NCBI GenBank assembly: GCA_965230225.1
Contig: CBDDKM010000006.1
Span: forward strand, 124,001-188,000
Reading direction: 5' to 3'
Source: CALSMU01 sp965230225
GTDB lineage: Bacteria; Bacteroidota; Bacteroidia; Flavobacteriales_D; Parvicellaceae
DNA length: 64,000 nucleotides
Translations under genes and position numbers: made by a program
Shown here: positions 17,217 through 24,964 of the stretch, in pieces
How the letters are laid out: every line of letters starts with the position of its first letter
How positions within the stretch are numbered: position 1 is the first letter of the stretch
The notes under the pieces: model-generated
The model's input: only the letters and a program-made list of their open reading frames with translations
Databases searched by the model: none
Told to the model about the DNA's origin: nothing

Positions 17217-17238
17217 ATTGGTAAAAAAATTGTAGAGA

Positions 17239-17640
17239 TTAATCCGTAAGCACAAAGTTGAATTTTACCCCAAGCATATCCTGAAACTCTTCTCCGGCTT
17301 CAAACATATCTTCGTCCATTTCTTCATAATGCCAGTTTACATTTAAACTGATGGAACTATCCAATTCTCCAAGCTTATTGATGATGTCCATGATGTATTT
17401 GGCAGAAGATGAATTGAAGTATTCGTATTTGAAATTACAGTTTACCGTAATTTCATTAGAATTCATGTCCTTTAAGAAATACAGGTGTTTGTTGTATGAT
17501 TCCAGCCACTCCAATACAGGGGAGTAAAACTTTTGTACATCTTCAGGTCTGGACTCTCCCTCAAAAAGTAAAGTGTGTGTTTGATGATTCAAGTCCAATA
17601 AAGGCGTATTGTCCGTTGCTTCTACTTTATAATTTTCCAT
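17239..17640 (-). CDS. siaC: SiaC-family regulatory phosphoprotein (DUF1987)
   Basis: This 133-residue protein matches SiaC/DUF1987: VEATDNTPLLDLN near the start, the LLFEGESRPEDVQKFYSPVLEWLESY block, and a strand-helix repeat after it (CNFKYEYFNSSSAKYIMDII). SiaC is the switch substrate of the SiaABC system: the kinase SiaB phosphorylates a Thr on it and the PP2C phosphatase SiaA reverses this. A Thr is present in the expected early block (TDNTP). It follows siaB with 3 bp between, and is the last gene of the three-gene unit. In Pseudomonas the output is the diguanylate cyclase SiaD; no GGDEF gene is next to it here, so the target differs or is elsewhere. Confidence 0.85.
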   Translation of the reverse strand: MENYKVEATDNTPLLDLNHQTHTLLFEGESRPEDVQKFYSPVLEWLESYNKHLYFLKDMNSNEITVNCNFKYEYFNSSSAKYIMDIINKLGELDSSISLNVNWHYEEMDEDMFEAGEEFQDMLGVKFNFVLTD

Positions 17641-17643
17641 CCT

Positions 17644-18192
17644 CTAATTGTTTTTAATGTGTATTTGTAGTGTAAAAAAATGATTGTTATGGTTGTATTC
17701 TATAAACTGGTATTCCAGGTGAGATCTGGACTTCATTGCAATGTCCACAATCCCCAGTCCGGCACCTCCACGATCGGATATGGATCCTTCGCGAATAATT
17801 TTGCGATAAAGTTCCTTTAGTTGTACTTTGTCCAGGAGATTCACTTCATCCATTCGCTCTTTGAGAGTGTTAACCTCCTCTATTAGTACTGGGTTGCCAA
17901 CCAGAATATTGAACTCATTGTTATGAGTAGTTACCAATACCATTCCCTCATCAGGAATATTGGGCGTATTTGCTCCATGTTTTTGAATGTTTTCAAGACA
18001 TTCCACCAGAACATTATAGGTCCTTTTAGCCAGATGTCGTTGGTACGATGGGTGTTTTAAATCCTCCTTGGTATCTTTCAGTAAACGATCCACCACATCA
18101 AAATTAAATTGCCCCAAATATGAACATATCACACTCCCAGAAGCATTGCTTCTAAATTGTTCAAATATGTCTTTTGTTAATTGGTTTTGCAT
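17644..18192 (-). CDS. siaB: SiaB-family protein kinase (GHKL-like)
   Basis: The protein has 182 residues with no membrane segment. It shows the SiaB pattern of a compact ATP-binding module related to anti-sigma-factor kinases: YNVLVECLENIQKHGAN contains the N-box-type Glu and Asn, and RGGAGLGIVDIA is the G-box. In SiaABC systems SiaB phosphorylates SiaC and is opposed by the phosphatase encoded just upstream. The gene starts 2 bp after the stop of the phosphatase gene and is followed within 3 bp by siaC, so the three are one operon. Confidence 0.82.
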   Translation of the reverse strand: MQNQLTKDIFEQFRSNASGSVICSYLGQFNFDVVDRLLKDTKEDLKHPSYQRHLAKRTYNVLVECLENIQKHGANTPNIPDEGMVLVTTHNNEFNILVGNPVLIEEVNTLKERMDEVNLLDKVQLKELYRKIIREGSISDRGGAGLGIVDIAMKSRSHLEYQFIEYNHNNHFFTLQIHIKNN

Positions 18193-18194
18193 GG

Positions 18195-20462
18195 TTAGAT
18201 TCTAATACCTAAAATTAATATATCGTCCAATTGTTCTCTGCTTCCTTTCCAATCCCTAAGTTTTGTTTCAAGAAGGCTTTTTTGCTGATTCATAGGCATA
18301 CCAGATAAGTTTAATAATAGATCTCTGAACGGAGGGTAGTAAAACTTTTTGCCATCAGGTCCACCTTTTTGGTCCGCAAATCCATCAGAAAACAGATAGA
18401 TGGTGTCATTCTTTTCAAGTTTATATTCGTGTAAAGTAAACTTTCTACCATTAATCTGATTAGGGTTTCCTATTTGGTAGCGGTCACCTTTGAACTGAAT
18501 CAATTCTTTGTTTCTAATCAGGTACATTGGATTGTAAGCACCTGCCATTTTTAGTTCCATGGTATCCAGATTCACCGAACAAATCGCTAAATCCATTCCG
18601 TCTTTAACATTGGATTGATCACCAGATCTCAGTCTTCTATGAATTTCTTCACTCATTCTCTCCAAAATCAGGTCCGGCCGGTGAATATTCAATTCTCCCA
18701 CAATCTTATCCAAAATATTGCTGCCAATCAGGCTCATAAAAGCTCCCGGTACTCCATGTCCGGTACAATCTGCTGCCGTAAACAAGATGGTGTTTCCATG
18801 TACGTATCCCCAATAAAAATCTCCCGAAACAATATCCTTCGGACGATAGAATATGAACATGTCTTCAAAATGCTCTCGAAATTGCTCTTCTGTTGGCAGA
18901 ATTGCATTTTGAATTTTCTTTGCGTAGAAAATACTATCCGTAATTAAATCGTTTTTTTGAGACAATTGCTGATTGGTATTCACCAACTCATTTCGTTGTT
19001 GATCCACTACACTTTTCTGGTCTTCAATTAATAGTTTTTGAGATTTAATTACCCGGAAGCGATTATAAAGGAAGAAGGCAAAAATAATGGAGAGCCCCAA
19101 ACCAATTGAGATGAATAGAATCACCATGTTTTTGGTTCTTTTATCCTGATCTTCTTTTAGTTTTCTCTTTTGATCATCCGACTTTCGTTGCTGTTCCTCC
19201 AGTTTTCTTTGATTTTCCTTTTGTTGGAATTCATGATCTATTTGCTCTCTATATGCTAACTTTTGATTGTCCAGATTTACCAAACTATCTCTCATGGTAA
19301 TGGATAGTTTGTACATTTCTAAAGCCTTTTCGTGCTGTCCGGTAGTATTGTAAATATTGCTAAGTAGAGTAGAGGTAATGTTAATGACTTCGGGATACCC
19401 CAGTTTTAGCGAGTTTTCGTGAGCAGATTCCAACAAACCTTTGGCTTTATCAATTTCTCCCATTTTGTAATACAGTTCACCAAGACTGGATTCTGTGTTA
19501 ATGGCTTCTCTTAGCATGGGGCCACTTTGGGTAATTTCATAAGCAAGTAAGTAGTATTCCAAAGCTTTGGTGGTATCGCTTTTTCCTTCCATTACTCTTC
19601 CCATGTTTAGATAAGTAAGGGCCATTTCTCCTTTAAAACGATACTCTTTTCTTATTTCCAGAGCTTTTTCATAATAGGCCAGAGCAGAATCCAATTCACC
19701 GTGATCATATAGTAAGTGCCCCAGGTTATGGTAGGCCAATCCAATGGATCGAATGTCGTCGTATTTTAATCCTATTTCCAGTGCTTTTTCATAAAAACTC
19801 TTGGCGGTAGAGTCATCTCCTTGTTCTCCATACAGGTTAGCCAGATTATTGTATACTACCGAGCTTCCTTTTTCATCTCCAAGCCCCAGTTTTATATCTA
19901 AAGATCTATGGAAATAATCCAGCGCTTTTTCAATGTCACCTAAAAATTTATAGGTATAGCCTAGGTTGTTGAGAGGAGTAGACATTCCCTTTTTATCATT
20001 AATGGATTCGAATAATGCTACTGAGGCCTTGTAGTTTTCGATGGCGAGAACCGACTTCCCCTGAGAATTGAATAAATACCCCACATTACTTATGGAGTTA
20101 GCTTTATACCAATTAAATAAAGAGTCCATACCCTGACCAAGGTTTTGGTCCGACATGTGGATCACCAAAGTATTGTACTTTGGCCAAATTTCGTCGTTCC
20201 AACAATTTTCAGCTATGTAAGTAATTAACCTAACTTTAGTGGAGTCATGATCGGCAGAATGAATAAGGGGTAAGATGGAATCCAGGTTGTGTAAATCCCT
20301 TTCAGATACTTCATTCCAGTTAATACCTGTGGTGTCTATTAAATAAAAATTGGACTGTGCTCGACTGGTGGATAAACAGCAAATAAATAGAATCGAAAGG
20401 ACAATAGTATGAAAGCTAATTTTCAATGTATCGGTGGTGTTTATCAGTTTAGGTCTTACCAT
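18195..20462 (-). CDS. TPR sensor with cytoplasmic SpoIIE/PP2C phosphatase domain (SiaA role)
   Basis: The start is the ATG of MVRPKLINTT (20462); a GTG five codons upstream is an alternative. The ~755-residue protein begins with a hydrophobic signal/anchor (IVLSILFICCLSTSRAQS) and TPR repeats (about 65-390, e.g. LAYHNLGHLLYDHGELDSALAYYEKAL spaced units). A coiled coil, a membrane segment (about 443-467, MVILFISIGLGLSIIFAFFL) and a second coiled coil follow. The C-terminal SpoIIE-type PP2C domain shows the metal-binding acidic motifs SGDFYWG, TAADCTGHGVPGAFMS, LFSDGFADQ and LDDILILG. The layout predicts an external TPR sensor driving a cytoplasmic phosphatase that dephosphorylates SiaC. Ligand unknown. 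Confidence 0.85.
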   Translation of the reverse strand: MVRPKLINTTDTLKISFHTIVLSILFICCLSTSRAQSNFYLIDTTGINWNEVSERDLHNLDSILPLIHSADHDSTKVRLITYIAENCWNDEIWPKYNTLVIHMSDQNLGQGMDSLFNWYKANSISNVGYLFNSQGKSVLAIENYKASVALFESINDKKGMSTPLNNLGYTYKFLGDIEKALDYFHRSLDIKLGLGDEKGSSVVYNNLANLYGEQGDDSTAKSFYEKALEIGLKYDDIRSIGLAYHNLGHLLYDHGELDSALAYYEKALEIRKEYRFKGEMALTYLNMGRVMEGKSDTTKALEYYLLAYEITQSGPMLREAINTESSLGELYYKMGEIDKAKGLLESAHENSLKLGYPEVINITSTLLSNIYNTTGQHEKALEMYKLSITMRDSLVNLDNQKLAYREQIDHEFQQKENQRKLEEQQRKSDDQKRKLKEDQDKRTKNMVILFISIGLGLSIIFAFFLYNRFRVIKSQKLLIEDQKSVVDQQRNELVNTNQQLSQKNDLITDSIFYAKKIQNAILPTEEQFREHFEDMFIFYRPKDIVSGDFYWGYVHGNTILFTAADCTGHGVPGAFMSLIGSNILDKIVGELNIHRPDLILERMSEEIHRRLRSGDQSNVKDGMDLAICSVNLDTMELKMAGAYNPMYLIRNKELIQFKGDRYQIGNPNQINGRKFTLHEYKLEKNDTIYLFSDGFADQKGGPDGKKFYYPPFRDLLLNLSGMPMNQQKSLLETKLRDWKGSREQLDDILILGIRI

Positions 20463-20718
20463 GAATATAGTATCCACATACGTAACTATGGCTCTTTGAA
20501 TAGTTGATAATTGACCAATAGAAGGTATAAAATGTTAAACGTTTAGAATTGTTCAATTAAGAGGAATAGTCAATAATGTTTAAATTATTTGGTGCAACAA
20601 TTAATGATCATAGAGGGGGTGTCGTTCGTCCTTTATTTGTTACAAAGTGTCATCAATTTAAAATGAGAATCTGTATTACGAGTAATTTCACTCTGCTAAC
20701 CATAGAAAAAATTACTCC

Positions 20719-21099
20719 ATGTATACACTTGATTCAGAAAGCCTCGGTAAGAGGTTAAAATATGTCAGAACTTTAAAAGAAGTAACCGCCAAGGAATTGG
20801 CTAAAAAGTGCAAAACCTCTGCCTCTATGATTAGAAGATACGAAAGGGGAGAGCTGTATCCGGGATTAAAAAGAATTGTTCAGATGGCTGAGTTATACGG
20901 TGTGTCTGTAGATTATCTAATAGGAAGAGATGAACAGTACCATACCCTGGGAAAAGGAAGGTTAAAGCACAGCTATAAGTGGGTAGATTTGGCTATGGCT
21001 TCTTTTTCTAAGAAAGATAAAATGTTTCTGCAGCGAACAATAGAACTTACCATTTCAGGTATGAAAGCAGATCAGGCACAATCTGCTCAAGGGAGTTAA
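20719..21099 (+). CDS. XRE/cI-type helix-turn-helix regulator
   Basis: This 126-residue protein has an N-terminal HTH of the XRE family (about 9-67: LGKRLKYVRTLKEVTAKELA, KKCKTSASMIRRYERGELYPG, IVQMAELYGVSVDYLIGR). The C-terminal part of about 50 residues is short and basic (KGRLKHSYKWVDLAM) without a peptidase or metal site, so it probably serves dimerisation. It stands 256 bp from the divergent phosphatase gene and its 3' end overlaps the lone receiver gene on the other strand by 4 bp. It could regulate the sia operon next door, but no operator was identified. Confidence 0.8.
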   Translation: MYTLDSESLGKRLKYVRTLKEVTAKELAKKCKTSASMIRRYERGELYPGLKRIVQMAELYGVSVDYLIGRDEQYHTLGKGRLKHSYKWVDLAMASFSKKDKMFLQRTIELTISGMKADQAQSAQGS

Positions 21100-21509
21100 A
21101 CCTCCGTTTTAATGGTCTTCAAATAGTCGATTTTCCTAACTAAATTGAATAAAGCTTCTTTGGTGAGTGGTTTTAGTACTACATCCAGTACCAATGGGTT
21201 ATGCATTAAATCCTCCAACGAATCGTCAAATATGGAGTTCGATAAAACACCAATTGGTGGTAAATAGTTAACCTTACTTTTTTCCAGTTCTTCAATGAAT
21301 AAGGCTATGCTCATCTCTTTAGAGTGCAGGTCAAGCAAGATTAAATCAGTTAAAAAACTTTTCTGATTCACAATAAAGTTTAGTGCTTCTCTTGGGGTAG
21401 AAAACACTAGCGTTTCTTCGGCAATATCCGATTCGATAATGACATTTCGATTTTGGGTAGCAATAGTCATGTCGTCATCAATCAGGATGATTCTTCTTAA
21501 TTTATTCAC
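21096..21509 (-). CDS. Single-domain response regulator (CheY-like receiver)
   Basis: The 137-residue protein is only a receiver domain. The acidic cluster is IDDDM (residues 10-14), the phospho-acceptor Asp is in LILLDLHSKE (about 59), the switch Ser is in GVLSNSIF and the conserved Lys in DVVLKPLT. The start codon is GTG: the next in-frame stop lies seven codons upstream, no ATG intervenes, and the first internal Met would remove the acidic cluster. No histidine kinase is adjacent, so its partner is unknown. Its location near the SiaABC-type genes suggests a shared signalling theme only. Confidence 0.82.
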   Translation of the reverse strand: MNKLRRIILIDDDMTIATQNRNVIIESDIAEETLVFSTPREALNFIVNQKSFLTDLILLDLHSKEMSIALFIEELEKSKVNYLPPIGVLSNSIFDDSLEDLMHNPLVLDVVLKPLTKEALFNLVRKIDYLKTIKTEV

Positions 21510-21784
21510 CTTCGGTACGGTAATGAATTAAACAACAATTTTTTCTTTTCTCAAGACAAATAATTGGGGTAAATCAACATTGTCAGAAGTGTAAGTTAGT
21601 AAATCTTTTTCAATATTTCAGAATGTAAGATTTATTATCTAATTCATAATCAGCTGTTTTAATAGGGTGTTTTTGATCTGAACTCAGAGAATTGATAGAC
21701 TTAACTATCCAATAATGGAGCGGATTTCAGCTGGTTTTTTACCCAAGTGTTTCCTAACTTGTACCTGAGAAAAAATCAAGATAT

Positions 21785-22690
21785 ATGAAAAAGAATGTTT
21801 TTTTGATCCCCATTTCAATTGCTGTTATTTCCTTGTCTGGTTGCGACCGAGTTGAATATGCTAAACCGGTTTTTCCGGGAGTTGTGGATTGGAGCTTATG
21901 CCCTTATGATAAAGAGGATTATAATAATCCAATTTGGCAAGAGAATACCAATACTTTAAAAAATGTAATGTTGGAGGATTATACCGGACATCGTTGCCCC
22001 AATTGTCCTTCTGCCGGAGAAATTGCATTAGAAATAGAACAAGATAACCCCGATAGAGTTTTTGTTTCAACCATACATGCTAGTACAGATGGTTATTTTC
22101 AGTTAGTTGTTCCGCCAGAATTTGTGCTGGATTTTACAACTACCGAAGGAGATGGATATGCGAATGATCTATTTGGTTTTCAAGGTAATCCTATGGGAAC
22201 TATAAATAGAGTATTGGGAGGGTATCAAAACTCAGTTTGGTATATATCTAATGGATGGGAACAAAAATGCGAAGAAGTGATGCAGTCAGATCTGGATGTT
22301 AACCTGCAGTTACAGTACAATTATTTTCCTTCTACAAATGGTTTGTTCATTCATGTGGAAACAGATTTTTTAAATGATATGGAAGGAGATTATAACCTGG
22401 TGGTCTCCGTGCTAAGAGAGGAAATTATTGCTCCTCAGGAAACATTAACTGGAATAGATCATCATTTTCATCATCATTCCGTATTTTCTGGTAATGTTAA
22501 CGGAACCTGGGGAACCCGAATTGTATCGGGATCAGTTAATGCAAATGCGGATAATATAGAGACCATGTATACTTACGAAGTACCATCTGACCCCACTTTC
22601 GATATTGAGAACTTAACTTTGTTGACTTATGTGACAGATGCTAATACTCAAGAAGTATTACAAGTAATTAAAACTGAGTTACAAGAATAG
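21785..22690 (+). CDS. Omp28-related lipoprotein with thioredoxin-like CPNC motif
   Basis: This 301-residue lipoprotein (lipid Cys 20 in LSGCDR) belongs to the Omp28-like group: NVMLEDYTGHRCPNCPSAGEI gives a thioredoxin-like fold with a CPNC motif (about 71-74). It continues with VFVSTIHASTDGY and a Gly-rich FGFQGNPMGTINR segment, followed by a beta-rich C-terminal half. The CPNC pair suggests redox chemistry or metal binding at the cell surface, unproven in this family. A His-rich run (DHHFHHHS, about 224-231) might bind metal. The gene is alone with a strong terminator shared with thrC. Confidence 0.8.
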   Translation: MKKNVFLIPISIAVISLSGCDRVEYAKPVFPGVVDWSLCPYDKEDYNNPIWQENTNTLKNVMLEDYTGHRCPNCPSAGEIALEIEQDNPDRVFVSTIHASTDGYFQLVVPPEFVLDFTTTEGDGYANDLFGFQGNPMGTINRVLGGYQNSVWYISNGWEQKCEEVMQSDLDVNLQLQYNYFPSTNGLFIHVETDFLNDMEGDYNLVVSVLREEIIAPQETLTGIDHHFHHHSVFSGNVNGTWGTRIVSGSVNANADNIETMYTYEVPSDPTFDIENLTLLTYVTDANTQEVLQVIKTELQE

Positions 22691-22711
22691 TTTCCGAAAA
22701 ATGAAATTATG

Positions 22712-22741
22712 AAAGGCCTTTCTGTACAGAAAGGCCTTTTT
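22712..22741. terminator. Bidirectional perfect-palindrome terminator
   Basis: A 28-bp perfect palindrome (arms AAAGGCCTTTCTGT and its complement) is followed by a T run on the plus strand and preceded on the left by A-rich DNA. It lies between the convergent Omp28-like and thrC genes and ends just before the thrC stop codon. Confidence 0.85.
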
Positions 22742-22743
22742 TG

Positions 22744-24027
22744 TTAATGTATCAAACACCCCAACAAATACCGCTTCAACTCACTAAAGCTATTACTCAT
22801 AGTTACTTTTTCAATTTTGTTTAAATCGCAATCAGGACTAGGATAATCAATTCCGGCCTTGCGAATTACTTTCTCAAACTTTTTAGGGTGTGCAGTTCCC
22901 AGAAAAACTCCCACTTCGTTTTTGTTTAACTTTTCTTTAAGTCCTGAAAACGCCACGGCTCCGTGAGGATCGAGTAAATAGTTGCTCTTTCGGTATGTTT
23001 CAAGGATGGTGGTTAAGGTTAATTCATCCGAACATTCGTATCCTAAAATCCTCGATTGGAAAGAGGGGAGATCTCCTTTAAATAATTCATAAAGTCGATC
23101 AAAATTACTTGGAGCGCCTACGTCCATAGCGTTGGAGAGTGTTTGAACAGAAGCCACTGGTTGGTAATTTCCAGTGTTTAGGTAATTATAAAAAGTATTG
23201 TTGGCATTGTTAGCAGCAATGAACTTCTTTACTGGGAGTCCCATTTCACTGGCAATAACTCCAGCCGTTAAATTGCCCAGGTTCCCACTTGGAACAGAAA
23301 AAACTACATCCGCATCTGTTGATCTTCTAATGTCGCGATAAGCAAAGAAATAATAAAGCATTTGAGGCAGAAGGCGAGCAATGTTAATGGAATTGGCGCT
23401 ACTTAATTGTAGCTGTTCATTAAGCTCCTGGTCGTCAAATGCCTCCTTTACTAGAGCTTGACAGTCGTCAAAACTTCCATTAACCTCAATGGCGTTTACA
23501 TTACCACCTAGTGACGCCATTTGGAACTCCTGAAAAGGACTGACCTTTCCTTTAGGGTATAGAATGGAAACTTCTACACCTTCTACATTATAAAAACCAT
23601 TGGCTACGGCGCTTCCTGTATCGCCGGAAGTGGCCACCATTACATGTACCTGTTTTCTTTCGGTAAAGTGCTTTAAGCACCTCGACATAAACCGTGCCCC
23701 TACATCTTTAAAGGCAAGGGTAGGGCCATGGAACAACTCCAGGGCAAAACAATTGTCTGCCACAGGAATTAAAGGAAAAGGAAAGTTTAACGTTTCCTCA
23801 ATAATTCCTTTTAACTCACCAGAGGTGAGTGAGTCATCTACAAATGTAGAAAGTACCTTTTCTGCAATTTGAAAGTTGTTAAGGTGGGGGAGTTGTTCTA
23901 TAAAGTCTTGGGAAAGTGAAGGAATATATTCTGGGAAAAATAACCCTTTGTCTTTTCCTAACCCGAGCACAACCGCCTCCTTGAAAGAGGCTTGTTGTTG
24001 TGGGTGTTTTATGTTGTAATATTTCAT
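22744..24027 (-). CDS. thrC: Threonine synthase
   Basis: The start is the ATG of MKYYNIKHPQQQ (24027), 2 bp after the thrB stop; a longer frame to 24066 would begin at TTG inside thrB. The ~427-residue enzyme converts O-phosphohomoserine to threonine with PLP. The PLP lysine lies in GPTLAFKDVGARFM. Other landmarks are LFFPEYIP, VATSGDTGSAVANGF (phosphate-binding loop), SVPSGNLGNLTAG and VFLGTAHPKKF. It is the last gene of the thr operon. Length fits the family. Confidence 0.93.
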   Translation of the reverse strand: MKYYNIKHPQQQASFKEAVVLGLGKDKGLFFPEYIPSLSQDFIEQLPHLNNFQIAEKVLSTFVDDSLTSGELKGIIEETLNFPFPLIPVADNCFALELFHGPTLAFKDVGARFMSRCLKHFTERKQVHVMVATSGDTGSAVANGFYNVEGVEVSILYPKGKVSPFQEFQMASLGGNVNAIEVNGSFDDCQALVKEAFDDQELNEQLQLSSANSINIARLLPQMLYYFFAYRDIRRSTDADVVFSVPSGNLGNLTAGVIASEMGLPVKKFIAANNANNTFYNYLNTGNYQPVASVQTLSNAMDVGAPSNFDRLYELFKGDLPSFQSRILGYECSDELTLTTILETYRKSNYLLDPHGAVAFSGLKEKLNKNEVGVFLGTAHPKKFEKVIRKAGIDYPSPDCDLNKIEKVTMSNSFSELKRYLLGCLIH

Positions 24028-24029
24028 GG

Positions 24030-24962
24030 TTATGAGTTTAGAATTAATGCCCCCTTGTTGAGGCAAAGTTGTTCGATCACTGAGCTGGTAGAAATGTTAG
24101 TGTTTTCGAAAATGGATTCGAACTCAGCGTTAATCTGTTTGGCAGATTGCATGGAGTCTGTTAAGGCGAATACAGAAGGCCCTGATCCTGAAATTCCAAA
24201 GCCAATTGCGTTGTGTTTATTAGCAATGGACTTCATTTCCTGAAATTTCGGAATAAAAACCCCTCTTACTGGTTCTGCAATATAATCTTGCAGTGAGTTT
24301 CTAATAATATTCAGGTCATTCTGATACAACCCTGCTACAAAGGCTCCTAAATTGGCCCACTGATTTCTTGCGGTGTCAAGAGAAATCTGTTGACTCATAA
24401 CTGACCTGGAATCAGAAGTATTGACCTTAACATTAGGAAAGAAGACTAATGCATATAAGGATTCTGGGACCGGAAGAGATAATATATCTAGTTCATGTTG
24501 GTCTCGAATCAAAACCATTCCGCCATAAATAGCCGGAGCTACATTATCACAATGAGGGGTGCCACAAGCTGCAGTTTCACCTAATGTAGCAAAGGCAACT
24601 AACTCTTTTTGGCTGTATGGATTACCCAATAGATGGTTGTATGCTACAGCAGCAGCTGCGCTACTGGCACTGCTCGAACCCATTCCGCTACCCGAGGAAA
24701 AACCTTTGTGAATAGAGATGTCTACTCCTCTTGTTTCTCCAGAATTCTGTTGCATCGCTTCAATAACCACTCCGCAACAATTACGCTGTATTTCCTTAGG
24801 GAGGTTATCGCCATTTTCGATGGAGACAATTTGGTTCGAATCACTACCACTCCAGCTTACTTCTACAGTATCACCTATGGAGCCAAGTGCTAATCCCAGT
24901 GTGTCGAATCCAACCGATAAATTAGCAATAGTGGCCGGTGCAAATGCTTTTACTTTGTTCAT
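24030..24962 (-). CDS. thrB: Homoserine kinase
   Basis: This 310-residue GHMP kinase phosphorylates homoserine for threonine synthase. It starts MNKVKAFAPATIANLSVGFD. The ATP loop is GFSSGSGMGSSSASSAAAA, substrate-site residues lie around ACGTPHCDNVAPAIYGGM, and GFGISGSGPSVFAL is the C-terminal GHMP motif. It lies 2 bp after thrA and 2 bp before thrC, so the three genes are translated together. Complete. Confidence 0.93.
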   Translation of the reverse strand: MNKVKAFAPATIANLSVGFDTLGLALGSIGDTVEVSWSGSDSNQIVSIENGDNLPKEIQRNCCGVVIEAMQQNSGETRGVDISIHKGFSSGSGMGSSSASSAAAAVAYNHLLGNPYSQKELVAFATLGETAACGTPHCDNVAPAIYGGMVLIRDQHELDILSLPVPESLYALVFFPNVKVNTSDSRSVMSQQISLDTARNQWANLGAFVAGLYQNDLNIIRNSLQDYIAEPVRGVFIPKFQEMKSIANKHNAIGFGISGSGPSVFALTDSMQSAKQINAEFESIFENTNISTSSVIEQLCLNKGALILNS

Positions 24963-24964
24963 GG

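Noticed and set aside
20576..20758. 60-residue frame before the XRE regulator
   Set aside because: No homology signs, overlaps the regulator start, and composition is that of intergenic DNA.
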